Positions 36,589 to 45,788 of a stretch of DNA of 64,000 nucleotides are shown piece after piece. The notes below the pieces were generated by a model, which saw only the letters and a program-made list of their open reading frames with translations, had not been told where the DNA came from and searched no databases. Made by a program: the position numbers and the translations under genes. The DNA is taken from positions 124,001-188,000 of the forward strand of contig NZ_JAFIQY010000008.1 of NCBI RefSeq assembly GCF_022271435.1. Reading direction: 5' to 3'. This DNA comes from Streptomyces monomycini. Its GTDB lineage: Bacteria > Actinomycetota > Actinomycetes > Streptomycetales > Streptomycetaceae. Numbering within the stretch: the first letter of the stretch is position 1; every line of letters begins with the position of its first letter.

Positions 36589-36642
36589 CCGGTGCCCTGA
36601 GGCACCGGCACCCCGGCGGCCGTTCGGTGCCCTGAGGCACCG
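36589..36642. terminator. Twin hairpins between convergent genes
   Basis: CCGGTGCCCTGAGGCACCGG (36589-36608) and CGGTGCCCTGAGGCACCG (36625-36642) are near-identical palindromes between the kinase and the galactosidase genes. They probably act as a bidirectional terminator. Confidence 0.7.
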
Positions 36643-36655
36643 GCCCGGTGGCCGC

Positions 36656-37981
36656 TCAGCGCACCGGGTGCACCCGGTAGAGCACCGTCGCGTGCGCCGG
36701 CACCCGTGCGGAGATCTTCCCGGCGGTGCGGGAGGTGCGCTTGGTGACCAGGTCGCGCAGCTCGTACGCGCCCGCCTTCGACAGACCGGCCGTCTTCGTC
36801 GTCAAGGTCAGCGTCCGCGGCACGTCGCCCGAGTTGAAGAGCGCGACCGCCCGGTCACCGTTCCGCAGCGGCTTGGACAGCACGTCGTACCCCGGTCCCT
36901 GCTGGACCACGCGTCCCTGGACGCCCTTCGGGTCCTGGTCCACGGCGATGACGTCCCGGTTGCCGAGGACCCGCAGCGCGGCCGGTGAGATCTTCGTGAG
37001 GTCCGTGCTGGAGATCAGCGGTGCGGCCATCATCGCCCACAGCGCCATCTGGCTCTGGATCTGCCGGGTGGACAGCCCGGAGTCGCCGGCCAGCAGGAAG
37101 TCGGGGTCGTTCCAGCGGCCCGGCCGCTGGAACGGCGCCAGCTTGGCGTTGTACGCGTAGTTGTACTTGATCGACGACCACTTCCTGGCGCCGCCGTGCT
37201 TCTCCACCGCGATGTCGCGGCCCTCCCGCCACAAGTTGCCGACCTGCGACGACCAGCGGATGACCTGGTGCCAGACCCGGTCGCCGTCGTACTGGAAGTA
37301 GGCGGGCGCCGACACCGAGAAGACGATGTCGCGGCCGGTCTTGCGCAGGGCATGGCTGACCGCCCGGTAGGCGTCCTGATAGGTCTGCTCCTTCGTCTTG
37401 CCGGGGGCGGTGGGCAGGTTGCACCCGTCCATCTTCAGGTAGTCGACCTTCCACTTCGCGAAGAGGTCGGCGTCCTGCTGGTAGTGGCCGAGGCTGCCCG
37501 GGTACTTCTCGCAGGTCAGCTTGCCGACGTCCTCGTAGATGCCGAACTTCAGCCCCATCCGGTGCAGTTCGCGCCCCACGTACGCCATGCCGCGCGGGAA
37601 GCGGGCCGGGTCCGGGACGAGATTGCCCTTGGCGTCGCGCTGCTTGAGCATCCAGCAGTCGTCGACGGTGACCGTGTCGTAGCCCTTGGCCGCGAGGCCG
37701 GTCTTCACCAGGGCCCGTGCGTTGCCGAGGATCACCTTCTCGTCGATGTCGCACATGTAGTACGACCAGTTGTTCCAGCCCATCGGGGGTCTGGGGGTGA
37801 GGTTCGGGTAGTCCGCCGCGGCCCGCGTGCCGCCCGGGGGCCCGGCCGGGCCGGGCGCGGTGGGGGAGGCCGCCGCCGGGAGGGCGGCGGCCGCGGACAG
37901 GACACCCGCCGCGCACAGGGCGGCGGCGCTCAGGCGGGTCGGGGTGCGCCTCGGGGGACGCGTTGCCGACGAAACGTGCAC
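36656..37981 (-). CDS. Secreted GH27 alpha-galactosidase
   Basis: A 441-residue glycoside hydrolase family 27 enzyme that releases terminal alpha-D-galactose from oligosaccharides and galactomannans. It has a twin-Arg/Ala-rich signal peptide (RRTPTRLSAAALCAAGVLSA) cut near residue 40. The (beta/alpha)8 barrel starts PPMGWNNWSYYMCDIDEKVI. The nucleophile is Asp185 in VDYLKMDGC and the acid/base is Asp292 in RWNDPDFLL. The C-terminal antiparallel beta domain (about 350-441) is typical; no carbohydrate-binding module is attached. The upstream neighbour is divergent, and no sugar-transport operon is nearby. Confidence 0.88.
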   Translation of the reverse strand: MHVSSATRPPRRTPTRLSAAALCAAGVLSAAAALPAAASPTAPGPAGPPGGTRAAADYPNLTPRPPMGWNNWSYYMCDIDEKVILGNARALVKTGLAAKGYDTVTVDDCWMLKQRDAKGNLVPDPARFPRGMAYVGRELHRMGLKFGIYEDVGKLTCEKYPGSLGHYQQDADLFAKWKVDYLKMDGCNLPTAPGKTKEQTYQDAYRAVSHALRKTGRDIVFSVSAPAYFQYDGDRVWHQVIRWSSQVGNLWREGRDIAVEKHGGARKWSSIKYNYAYNAKLAPFQRPGRWNDPDFLLAGDSGLSTRQIQSQMALWAMMAAPLISSTDLTKISPAALRVLGNRDVIAVDQDPKGVQGRVVQQGPGYDVLSKPLRNGDRAVALFNSGDVPRTLTLTTKTAGLSKAGAYELRDLVTKRTSRTAGKISARVPAHATVLYRVHPVR

Positions 37982-38134
37982 AGGTCACCTCACGGGGGGA
38001 CGGAGCAGGCCGATACAACGCATCGTCGGACGTTAGGAACGTAGGAGGAGGGGGGCAAGGCGCCGCGCTGCGGGGCTCGCGGAATTCAGCCGTCCGTACC
38101 TGGCGGCGCCGATCACCGCGTGCTACCAAGAGAC

Positions 38135-39727
38135 ATGCCGCAACGGACTTCGTACGACGTGGCCATCGTCGGAGGCGGGCATAACGGCCTGGTCGCCGCC
38201 GCCTACCTCGCCCGCGCCGGGCGCCGCGTGCTGGTCCTGGAGCGCCTCGGCCACACCGGCGGCGCCGCGGTCTCCGAGCGCGCCTTCCGCGGCGTGGACG
38301 CGCGGCTGTCCCGCTACTCCTACCTCGTCAGCCTGCTGCCGTCGAAGATCGTGGACGATCTGGGGCTGCGCTTCGCGGTCCGCCGGCGCTCGGTCTCCTC
38401 CTACACGCCCGCGGTCCGCGGCGGCCGCCCCACCGGCCTGTACGTGAGCACCGACGAGGCCGCCACCCGCGCCTCGTTCGTCCGGATCACCGGCTCGGAC
38501 CGGGAGTACGCGGCCTGGCGGCGGTTCTACGGCATGACCCGGCAGGTCGCGGAACGGGTCTTCCCCACCCTCACCGAACCGCTGCCGACCCGCGCCGCGC
38601 TGCGCGCCCGGGTCGGCGACGACGCGGCCTGGGAGGCCCTGTTCGAACGGCCGCTCGGCGAGACGGTCGAGTCGGTGTTCGACGACGACCTGGTACGGGG
38701 CGTGGTGCTCACGGACGGGCTGATCGGCACCTTCGCGCGCGCCCACGACCCCGGGCTGGCACCGAACCGCTGCTTCCTCTACCACGTCATCGGCGGCGGC
38801 ACCGGCGACTGGGACGTGCCGATCGGCGGTATGGGCGCCCTGACCGACGCGCTCGCCGACGCCGCCCGCAAGGCCGGCGCGGAGATCGTCACCGACTCCC
38901 CGGTGACCGGCATCGCCACCGACGGCCGCACGGCCGAGGTGACCAGCGCACAGGGCACGGTCGGCGCGCGACACGTCCTGGTCAACGCCGCCCCGCAGGT
39001 CCTCGCCGGCCTCCTCGGCGCGCCGTCCCCGGAGCCCGTCGAGGGCGCTCAGCTCAAGGTCAACATGTTGCTCACCCGGCTGCCCCGGCTGCGGGACACC
39101 GGCGTCGACCCGCGGCTGGCCTTCTCCGGGACCTGCCACGTCGCCGAGGGCTACCAGCAGCTGGAGACCGCCTACCGGCAGGCGGCCGCCGGTGAACTTC
39201 CCGCCGCGCCGCCCTCGGAGATCTACTGCCACTCCCTGACGGACCCCTCCGTCCTCGGCTCCGACCTGGTACGCCAGGGCTACCAGACGCTGACCCTCTT
39301 CGGCCTGCACACCCCGGCCCGGCTCTTCGCCGACGACCACGACGCCACCCGGGAGCGCCTGCTCGCGGCGACCCTCGCCCAGCTCGACGCCGTACTGGCC
39401 GAACCGCTCACCGACTGCCTGGCCACCGACGCGGACGGGCGCCCGTGCATCGAGGCCCGCAGCCCGCTCGACCTGGAACGCGACCTCGGGTTGCCGGGCG
39501 GCAACATCTTCCATCGCGAGCTGGTCTTTCCGTACCGGGCGGAGGGCGGTACGGGGGGTGCTGCGGAGGACGGTGCGGAGAACGGTGCGGACGACGCGGC
39601 TGCCCGGTGGGGGGTGCGGACCGCGCACGCCAACGTGCTGCTGTGCGGCGCGGGGGCGATCCGGGGCGGCGGGGTGAGCGGCATCCCGGGGCACAACGCC
39701 GCCATGGCCGTTCTGGGACGGTGGTGA
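38135..39727 (+). CDS. FAD-dependent oxidoreductase (phytoene desaturase/amine-oxidase fold)
   Basis: A 530-residue flavoprotein with an N-terminal dinucleotide-binding motif DVAIVGGGHNGLVAAAYLAR, then VLVLERLGHTGGAA. The C-terminal FAD-closing motif is VLLCGAGAIRGGGVSGIPGH. It resembles the CrtI-like group of NAD(P)/FAD-dependent oxidoreductases; the substrate is not predictable. ATG 38135 places the Rossmann motif at residue 9. It stands alone: no carotenoid genes are nearby. The short gap and a truncated second flavoprotein downstream suggest past rearrangement. Confidence 0.85.
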   Translation: MPQRTSYDVAIVGGGHNGLVAAAYLARAGRRVLVLERLGHTGGAAVSERAFRGVDARLSRYSYLVSLLPSKIVDDLGLRFAVRRRSVSSYTPAVRGGRPTGLYVSTDEAATRASFVRITGSDREYAAWRRFYGMTRQVAERVFPTLTEPLPTRAALRARVGDDAAWEALFERPLGETVESVFDDDLVRGVVLTDGLIGTFARAHDPGLAPNRCFLYHVIGGGTGDWDVPIGGMGALTDALADAARKAGAEIVTDSPVTGIATDGRTAEVTSAQGTVGARHVLVNAAPQVLAGLLGAPSPEPVEGAQLKVNMLLTRLPRLRDTGVDPRLAFSGTCHVAEGYQQLETAYRQAAAGELPAAPPSEIYCHSLTDPSVLGSDLVRQGYQTLTLFGLHTPARLFADDHDATRERLLAATLAQLDAVLAEPLTDCLATDADGRPCIEARSPLDLERDLGLPGGNIFHRELVFPYRAEGGTGGAAEDGAENGADDAAARWGVRTAHANVLLCGAGAIRGGGVSGIPGHNAAMAVLGRW

Positions 39728-39769
39728 CGCTCAGGGCGCTCACGCGGCGTCCACGGTCCCGCGGCCGGT

Positions 39770-40059
39770 GAGGCCTGCCGCCCGTCCCCTACGAAGGAGA
39801 CCCGCACCAGGCCGCGCGCGGGCGGTCGGCCCGGCCGGCCCGTCATGCCGCGCTCCGCGAGCCAGGTCCAGTGCGGACCGTCGCAGTAGAAGACGTGCGG
39901 CCCCTCCTGGGCGACGTAGGGGGCGGCCGTGGCGCGCCCGTGCCCGCCCGGTGAGCCGTGCGCCTCGTGGAGCGTCACGGCCGCTCCGGTCTCCGCGCAG
40001 GCGATGGCGGCCTCCAGGCCCCCCGTGCCGCCGCCGATGAGGGTGATGCCCGTCCGCAA
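39770..40059 (-). pseudogene. Truncated FAD-binding oxidoreductase
   Basis: MRTGITLIGGGTGGLEAAIA and AAVTLHEAHGSPGGHGRATA form the FAD-binding start of a flavoprotein, continuing through APYVAQEGPHVFYCDG. Homology-like sequence ends near SFVGDGRQ and the frame then runs antisense into the neighbouring gene. Only about 95 residues of a 450-residue family remain. Confidence 0.6.
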
Positions 40060-40161
40060 GATGTGCCTCCCGGGCCCGCTGGGCGGATGTCCGCCCCGCT
40101 GTGCAGATGTCCGCCCTCCTGGACGGATCGCGCCCCGGAGGGTGTGACACGGGAGCCGCCG

Positions 40162-40224
40162 TCGGCCTTACGAAAGTCACCCTGGCCCTTACGGGAGCCA
40201 CCCCGGCCTTACGGGCCCCGCCCC
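40162..40224. repeat. Three imperfect repeats around CCTTACG
   Basis: GGCCTTACGAAAGTCACCCT, GGCCCTTACGGGAGCCACC and GGCCTTACGGGCCCCGCCC follow one another at roughly 20-bp spacing upstream of the flavin oxidoreductase gene. They could be operator copies or slippage products. Confidence 0.4.
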
Positions 40225-40290
40225 ACCCTTTCCTGACGAGGCATCAGAAACCCTCTTCCCTCGGAAGCGTCCCTGCGGCATTCTGCGGCC

Positions 40291-41403
40291 ATGCAGACGG
40301 AGCTGAGCAACCGGCTGGGAGTCGAGCACGCCGTCTTCGGGTTCACCCCGTTCCCGGCGGTGGCCGCCGCGATCACCCGTGCCGGGGGCTTCGGCGTGCT
40401 CGGCGCGGTCCGCTACGCGGCCGCCGACGAACTGGCCCGCGACCTGGACTGGATCGAGCGGCACACCGACGGCGGACCGTACGGCCTCGACGTCGTGATG
40501 CCCGCGAAAAAGGTGGAGGGCGTCACGGAGGCGGACATCGAGGCGATGATCCCACCCGAGCACCGCCGCTTCGTCGCACGGACCCTGGCCGCGCACCAGG
40601 TGCCCGAACTGCCCCCGGGCGAGGCGTCCGGCTGGCGCATCACCGGCTGGCTGGAAGAGGTGGCCCGCTCCCAGCTCGACGTCGCCTTCGAGTACCCGAT
40701 CAAGCTGCTGGCCAACGCGCTCGGCTCGCCGCCCGCCGACGTGGTCGAGCGTGCCCACGCGCACGGCGTCCTCGTCGCCGCCCTCGCGGGCAGCCCCCGG
40801 CACGCGCGGCACCACCGGGACGCCGGCATCGACATCGTCGTCGCCCAGGGCTACGAGGCCGGCGGCCACACCGGCGAGATCGCCACCATGGTCCTCACCC
40901 CCGAAGTCGTCCGCGCGGTGGACCCGCTGCCCGTGCTCGCGGCCGGCGGCATCGGTACGGGCGAACAGGTCGCCGCCGGGCTGGCCCTGGGCGCCCAGGG
41001 CGTCTGGCTCGGCTCCGTCTGGCTGACCACCGAGGAGGCCGGGCTGCACTCCAGGCGGCTGACCGAGAAGCTGCTCGCGGCGGGCTCCGGTGACACCGTC
41101 CGCTCGCGCGCGCTGACCGGCAAGCCCGCCCGTCAGCTCCGTACGGCGTGGACGGACGCCTGGGACGACCCGTCCAGTCCCGCACCGCTGCCCATGCCCC
41201 TCCAGGGGCTGCTGGTCGCCGAGGCCGTCTCCCGTATCCAGAAGTACGAGGTCGAGCCGCTGCTCGGCACACCGGTCGGCCAGATCGTCGGCCAGATGAA
41301 CTCCGAACGCAGTGTGCAGGCCGTCTTCGACGAGCTGACCCGCGGCTTCGAGCGGGCCGTCGACCGCATCGGCCGCATCGCCGGGCGTACGGCCGGGTTC
41401 TGA
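40291..41403 (+). CDS. NAD(P)H-dependent flavin oxidoreductase (nitronate monooxygenase family)
   Basis: A 370-residue TIM-barrel FMN enzyme. The start NRLGVEHAVFGFTPFPAVAA resembles the family's first strand; the FMN-phosphate site is in VLAAGGIGTGEQVAAGLALG followed by AQGVWLGSVWL. The catalytic-His region of nitronate monooxygenases appears as AQGYEAGGHTGEI. The family includes true nitronate monooxygenases and enoyl-CoA-like reductases. The gene is followed after 30 bases by an acyl-CoA synthetase and then another, which favours a role in acyl-CoA metabolism over nitroalkane detoxification (inference). Confidence 0.85.
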   Translation: MQTELSNRLGVEHAVFGFTPFPAVAAAITRAGGFGVLGAVRYAAADELARDLDWIERHTDGGPYGLDVVMPAKKVEGVTEADIEAMIPPEHRRFVARTLAAHQVPELPPGEASGWRITGWLEEVARSQLDVAFEYPIKLLANALGSPPADVVERAHAHGVLVAALAGSPRHARHHRDAGIDIVVAQGYEAGGHTGEIATMVLTPEVVRAVDPLPVLAAGGIGTGEQVAAGLALGAQGVWLGSVWLTTEEAGLHSRRLTEKLLAAGSGDTVRSRALTGKPARQLRTAWTDAWDDPSSPAPLPMPLQGLLVAEAVSRIQKYEVEPLLGTPVGQIVGQMNSERSVQAVFDELTRGFERAVDRIGRIAGRTAGF

Positions 41404-41433
41404 ACACCGGCTTCGAGCCGAGGAGGGACACGT

Positions 41434-42999
41434 ATGTCGGCATCCATGGCGTCACCCACCCCGAACGGCTTCTGGGCGCAGGCAGCCGCCGATCCGGGGC
41501 GTACGGTCCTGATCGCCCCGGACGGCGAGGAGTGGACCGCCGCCCGGCTGCACGCCGCCTGCAACCGCCTGGTGCACGGCCTGCGCGCCGCGGGCCTGGA
41601 GCGGGGCGACGCGTTCGCGGTGGTGCTGCCCAACAGCGTGGAACTGTTCACCGCCTATCTCGCCGCCATCCAGGCGGGCTTCTATCTCGTACCGGTCAAC
41701 CACCACGCGGTCGGCCCGGAGATCGCCTGGATCACCGGTGACGCGGAAGCCAGGGCACTGATCGCGCACGAACGGTTCGCCGACGCGGCCCGTGCCGCCG
41801 CCGACGAGGTGGGCCTGCCGCCGCAACACCGCTACTGCGTCGGCGAGGTGCCCGGATTCCGCCCGTACTCCGCACTCCTCGACGGACAGCCGGAGACCGC
41901 GCCCGAGGACCGCACCCTCGGCTGGGTCATGAACTACACCTCCGGCACCACCGGCCGCCCCCGCGGCATCCGCCGCCCGCTCTCCGGGAGGCTGCCCGAG
42001 GAGTCCCCGCTCGGCGGCTTCCTCGGCATCTTCGGCATCCGCCCCTTCGGCGGCAACGTGCACCTGGTGTGCTCACCGCTCTACCACACGGCCGTGCTCC
42101 AATTCGCGGGCGCCTCCCTGCACATCGGGCACCAGGTCGTCCTGATGGACAAGTGGACGCCCGAGGAGATGCTGCGCCTGATCGACACGTACCGCTGCAC
42201 CCACACGCACATGGTGCCGACCCAGTTCCACCGCCTGCTCGCCCTCCCGGAAGAGGTACGGGCGCGCTACGACGTGACGTCCATGCGGCACGCGATCCAC
42301 GGCGCCGCGCCCTGCCCCGACCACGTCAAACGGGCCATGATCGACTGGTGGGGGAACTGCGTCGAGGAGTACTACGCGGCGAGCGAGGGCGGCGGCGCCT
42401 TCGCCACGGCCGAGGACTGGCTCAAGAAACCCGGCACGGTCGGGAAAGCCTGGCCGATCAGCGAACTGGCGGTCTTCGACGACGACGGCGAGCGCCTGCC
42501 GCCCGGCGAACTGGGCACCGTCTACATGAAGATGACCACCGGCGGCTTCAGCTACCACAAGGACGAGGGCAAGACCCGCGCGAACCGCATCGGTGACTTC
42601 TTCACCGTCGGCGACCTCGGACACCTGGACGAGGACGGCTACCTCTTCCTCCGGGACCGCAAGATCGACATGATCATCTCGGGCGGCGTCAACATCTACC
42701 CCGCCGAGATCGAGGCCGCCCTGCTCGCCCACCCCGCCGTCGCCGACGCGGCCGTCTTCGGCGTCCCGCACGACGACTGGGGCGAGCAGGTCAAGGCCGT
42801 CGTCGAGCCCGCCGACGGGTACGCGCCGGAGCCGGCCCTCGCCGAGGCCGTCCTGGCCCACTGCGCGGAGCGGCTGGCCGGCTACAAGTGCCCGCGGTCG
42901 GTCGATTTCGTCGCGACCCTGCCCCGCGACCCGAACGGCAAGCTCTACAAGCGGCGGCTCCGCGACCCGTACTGGGCGGGGCGGGGGCGCGCCGTGTAG
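41434..42999 (+). CDS. Acyl-CoA synthetase (AMP-binding, ANL superfamily)
   Basis: A 521-residue ligase that activates a carboxylic acid with ATP and CoA. The P-loop-like motif is MNYTSGTTGRPRGIRRPL, the A5 region EYYAASEGGGAF, A7/A8 FTVGDLGHLDEDGYLFLRDR with KIDMIISGGVNIYPAEIE, and the catalytic Lys sits in DPNGKLYKRRLRDP. Substrate is not predictable; relatives of this type act on medium-chain or steroid-like acids. It has a GAGGAGG ribosome site and starts 30 bases after the flavin oxidoreductase, so they probably form one operon. Confidence 0.88.
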   Translation: MSASMASPTPNGFWAQAAADPGRTVLIAPDGEEWTAARLHAACNRLVHGLRAAGLERGDAFAVVLPNSVELFTAYLAAIQAGFYLVPVNHHAVGPEIAWITGDAEARALIAHERFADAARAAADEVGLPPQHRYCVGEVPGFRPYSALLDGQPETAPEDRTLGWVMNYTSGTTGRPRGIRRPLSGRLPEESPLGGFLGIFGIRPFGGNVHLVCSPLYHTAVLQFAGASLHIGHQVVLMDKWTPEEMLRLIDTYRCTHTHMVPTQFHRLLALPEEVRARYDVTSMRHAIHGAAPCPDHVKRAMIDWWGNCVEEYYAASEGGGAFATAEDWLKKPGTVGKAWPISELAVFDDDGERLPPGELGTVYMKMTTGGFSYHKDEGKTRANRIGDFFTVGDLGHLDEDGYLFLRDRKIDMIISGGVNIYPAEIEAALLAHPAVADAAVFGVPHDDWGEQVKAVVEPADGYAPEPALAEAVLAHCAERLAGYKCPRSVDFVATLPRDPNGKLYKRRLRDPYWAGRGRAV

Positions 43000-43023
43000 C
43001 CGGCGCAGCGGCGCCCCGTGTCC

Positions 43024-43052
43024 TTGACCCGCCGCGGGCCGGGGCACAGGAT
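43024..43052 (+). promoter_or_regulatory. Candidate promoter of the second acyl-CoA synthetase
   Basis: TTGACC, a 17-bp spacer and CAGGAT end 6 bases before the ATG. The transcript would be leaderless, which fits the lack of a clear ribosome site. Confidence 0.45.
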
Positions 43053-43058
43053 CGCGCC

Positions 43059-44648
43059 ATGACGGGAGCGCGGACGAACACGGTGGACGGAGTTCTGCGG
43101 CGGAGCGCGCGCCGGACGCCCGAGCGCACGGCGGTGATCCACGGCGACCGGTCCTGGACCTACCGCGAACTGGACGACGCGGTGACGGCCGCCGCGTACG
43201 CCCTGCTGGACACCGGGCCCCGGCCCGGCGACCGGGTCGCCGCGTACGGGCACAACTCCGACGCGTACGTGATCGGCTTCCTGGCCTGTGCCCGCGCGGG
43301 CCTGGTGCACGTACCGGTCAACCACCACCTCACCGGCGACGAACTGCGCTACATCGTCGAGCAGTCGGGCAGCGCCCTCGTCCTCACCGACCCCGCGCTG
43401 GAGCACCGGCTGCCGTCCGGCGTGCGCACCATGCCGCTGCGCGACGCCTCCGGGTCGCTGCTGGAACGCGCCCGGGAGGGGCTGCCGGAGGGGACTGAGG
43501 CTGTGGTCCCGGCTGCGGCTGGAGCGAAGGAAGCGGCTGGAGCGGAGGGAACGGGTGGGACGGATGGCCCGTACGGCTCGGGCTCCGACGACCTGGTCCA
43601 GCTCCTCTACACCTCCGGCACGACCGGGCTCCCCAAGGGCGCGATGATGACGCACGGAGCGCTGGTGCACGCGTACGCGTCGGCCGTCGCCGCCCTGGAC
43701 CTCAAGGCCGCCGACCGGCCCGTGCACTGCCTGCCGCTCTACCATTCGGCGCAGCTGCACGTCTTCCTGATGCCGTACCTGGCCGTCGGCGCCGAGAACG
43801 TCATCCTCGACACCCCGGACCCGCACCGGATCTTCGAACTGGTGGAGGCGGGGCGGGCCGACAGCCTCTTCGCCCCGCCCACCGTGTGGATCGGCCTCTC
43901 CCAGCACCCGGAATTCGGCACCCGGGACCTCGGCGGCCTGCGCAAGGCGTACTACGGAGCCTCCATCATGCCGGTGCCCGTGCTGGAACGGCTGCGCGCC
44001 CGGCTGCCCGGCCTCGCCTTCTACAACTGCTTCGGACAGAGCGAGATCGGCCCGCTGGCCACCGTCCTGGGGCCGGACGAGCACGAGGGCCGGATGGACT
44101 CGTGCGGCCGCCCGGTGCTGTTCGTGGAGGCCCGGGTGGTGGACGAGGGCGGCACGGAGGTGCCGGACGGCACGCCCGGGGAGATCGTCTACCGTTCGCC
44201 CCAGTTGTGCTCGGGATACTGGGACAAGCCGGAGGAGACGGCAGCGGCGTTCCGGGACGGCTGGTTCCGCTCGGGGGACCTGGCGACGCGCGACGCGGCA
44301 GGCCGCTTCACCATCGTCGACCGGGTCAAGGACGTCATCAACTCGGGCGGTGTACTGGTCGCCTCGCGGCAGGTCGAGGACGCGCTGTACGCGCATCCGG
44401 CGGTCGCCGAGGTGGCGGTGATCGGGCTGCCGGACGAGCGCTGGATCGAGGCGGTGACCGCCGTGGTCGTACCGCGGGCGGCGGCCCGGGTGCCGCGGGA
44501 GTCGGAGCTGATCGCGGTCGCGCGGGAGCGGCTGGCCGGGTTCCAGGTCCCCAAACGGGTGCTGTTCGTCGAGGCACTGCCGCGCAACGCCAGCGGCAAG
44601 ATCCTCAAGCGGGAACTCCGGGACCGGTTCCGCTCCAAAGCGGTGTGA
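43059..44648 (+). CDS. Acyl-CoA synthetase (FadD-like)
   Basis: A 529-residue ANL ligase. Key motifs are LLYTSGTTGLPKGAMMTH, YNCFGQSEIGP, YRSPQLCSGYWDKPEETAAA, FRSGDLATRDAAGRFTIVDR with KDVINSGGVLVASRQVED, and the catalytic Lys in RNASGKILKRELRDRF. An insertion rich in Ala/Gly/Glu at about 145-175 varies from relatives. The ATG at 43059 is chosen because a promoter-like pair ends just before it and because upstream codons overlap the previous gene. It stands 60 bases behind the previous ligase. Substrate unknown. Confidence 0.88.
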   Translation: MTGARTNTVDGVLRRSARRTPERTAVIHGDRSWTYRELDDAVTAAAYALLDTGPRPGDRVAAYGHNSDAYVIGFLACARAGLVHVPVNHHLTGDELRYIVEQSGSALVLTDPALEHRLPSGVRTMPLRDASGSLLERAREGLPEGTEAVVPAAAGAKEAAGAEGTGGTDGPYGSGSDDLVQLLYTSGTTGLPKGAMMTHGALVHAYASAVAALDLKAADRPVHCLPLYHSAQLHVFLMPYLAVGAENVILDTPDPHRIFELVEAGRADSLFAPPTVWIGLSQHPEFGTRDLGGLRKAYYGASIMPVPVLERLRARLPGLAFYNCFGQSEIGPLATVLGPDEHEGRMDSCGRPVLFVEARVVDEGGTEVPDGTPGEIVYRSPQLCSGYWDKPEETAAAFRDGWFRSGDLATRDAAGRFTIVDRVKDVINSGGVLVASRQVEDALYAHPAVAEVAVIGLPDERWIEAVTAVVVPRAAARVPRESELIAVARERLAGFQVPKRVLFVEALPRNASGKILKRELRDRFRSKAV

Positions 44649-44679
44649 GCGATCTCGTCCCGACGTCCGCCGAGGGCGA

Positions 44680-44702
44680 TTGTCAGACCCCCCTGCCATG
44701 CT
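44680..44702 (+). promoter_or_regulatory. RecA-NDp/PafBC-type damage promoter of the VOC gene
   Basis: TTGTCAGAC, 8 bases (CCCCCTGC), then CATGCT. It shares TGTCAGACC and CATGCT at the same spacing with the DUF4240 promoter. The predicted leader is about 115 bases. Confidence 0.45.
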
Positions 44703-44825
44703 GAGAAGTGCCGGGGGAAAGGCATCGACCGACACCGCGTGTTCCCCGGTGACGAGGGCGTGCGTGCTCGTTCGGCAGCCGCCCGCGTCGCGCGCCGTGA
44801 CGATCGGACGCCGGAGGAGATCAGC

Positions 44826-45620
44826 ATGCTCACGACCCAGTACGTCCCAGGTGTGCCCAACTGGCTCGACCTCGGGGCTCCCGACATCGACGCGGCCGTC
44901 GCGTTCTACGGCGGCGTCTTCGGCTGGACCTTCCGGTCGGCCGGCCCCGACGCCGGCGGGTACGGCTTCTTCGAGCTCGGCGGGAAGACCGTCGCCGGGG
45001 CCGGACCGCTGACCGAGGAGGGCGCGAGCGCGGCCTGGACCGTCCACTTCCACAGCACCGACGTGGACGCCCTGGCCAAGACGGTGGAGCAGGCCGGCGG
45101 CACGGTCCGCTTCGGCCCGTGCGACGTCTTCACCGCCGGCCGGCTGGCCGGGTTCACCGACCCGGCCGGCGCCGAGTTCGCGGTCTGGCAGCCCGGCGAC
45201 AACCAGGGGATGGACGTGGTCGGCGCCTCGAACGCCATGTGCTGGACCGAGCTCTACACGACCGACGCGGCCGCCGCGAAGGACTTCTACCGCACGGTCT
45301 TCGGGTGGGAGACGGTCGACAACGCGATGGGCGAGAACGTCGTCTACACGGTCGCCTCGCCCGCCGGCACCGACCCGAACGGCGACGCGGGCCACGCCGG
45401 CATCATGCAGCTGCCGCCCGGGAACCTCGCGGCGGGCTCCACGCCGGAGTGGCACCCGTACTTCGCCGTGGAGGACTGCGACGCGACGGCCGCCGCGTCC
45501 ACGGAACGCGGCGCGACGGTCGTCATCCCGCCGGAGGACGCCGAAGGCATAGGCAGGCTGGCCATGTTGCTGGATCCGTTCGGCGCTCCGTATGCGCTGA
45601 TCACGCCGAGCCCGAGGTAG
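44826..45620 (+). CDS. VOC family protein (two glyoxalase-like domains)
   Basis: A 264-residue protein made of two vicinal-oxygen-chelate modules. The first starts NWLDLGAPDIDAAVAFYGGV and ends GFTDPAGAEFAVWQPGD; the second starts MCWTELYTTDAAAAKDFYRT and ends MLLDPFGAPYALITP. The last Glu/Asp and His positions could hold a metal ion or may be degenerate. Such proteins include antibiotic-resistance proteins, dioxygenases and many uncharacterised members. ATG 44826 follows a GGAGGAG ribosome site. A damage-type promoter motif is found upstream. Confidence 0.88.
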   Translation: MLTTQYVPGVPNWLDLGAPDIDAAVAFYGGVFGWTFRSAGPDAGGYGFFELGGKTVAGAGPLTEEGASAAWTVHFHSTDVDALAKTVEQAGGTVRFGPCDVFTAGRLAGFTDPAGAEFAVWQPGDNQGMDVVGASNAMCWTELYTTDAAAAKDFYRTVFGWETVDNAMGENVVYTVASPAGTDPNGDAGHAGIMQLPPGNLAAGSTPEWHPYFAVEDCDATAAASTERGATVVIPPEDAEGIGRLAMLLDPFGAPYALITPSPR

Positions 45621-45640
45621 GGAGGCCGGAGGGAGACGTC

Positions 45641-45770
45641 GGAGAGGGGGCGGGGGAGGCGTCGGGGGAGGCGCCGTCGGGAGGCCGTCGGGAGACCGTT
45701 GGGGGGAGGCTGTCGGGAGGCTGTCTGGGGATGACGGGAGGCGGGAGGCCGGAGGACGGCTGGAGGGAGA
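45641..45770. repeat. G-rich degenerate tandem repeat
   Basis: About ten imperfect copies of CGTCGGGAGGC with many GGG runs on the plus strand, between the convergent VOC and SMI1/KNR4 genes. It could fold into G-quadruplexes; no gene is present. Confidence 0.5.
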
Positions 45771-45788
45771 ATGCGAGGCGGCCCCCCG

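Noticed and set aside
34197..36611. 804-codon minus-strand open frame
   Set aside because: Antisense to the kinase-TPR gene; the apparent repeats mirror the TPR units.
40291..44648. Natural-product biosynthetic cluster around the two CoA ligases
   Set aside because: No PKS, NRPS, terpene or RiPP core gene is present; a catabolic or acyl-CoA role fits better.
42945..45455. 836-codon minus-strand open frame
   Set aside because: Antisense to an acyl-CoA synthetase and a VOC gene that both show full domain motifs.
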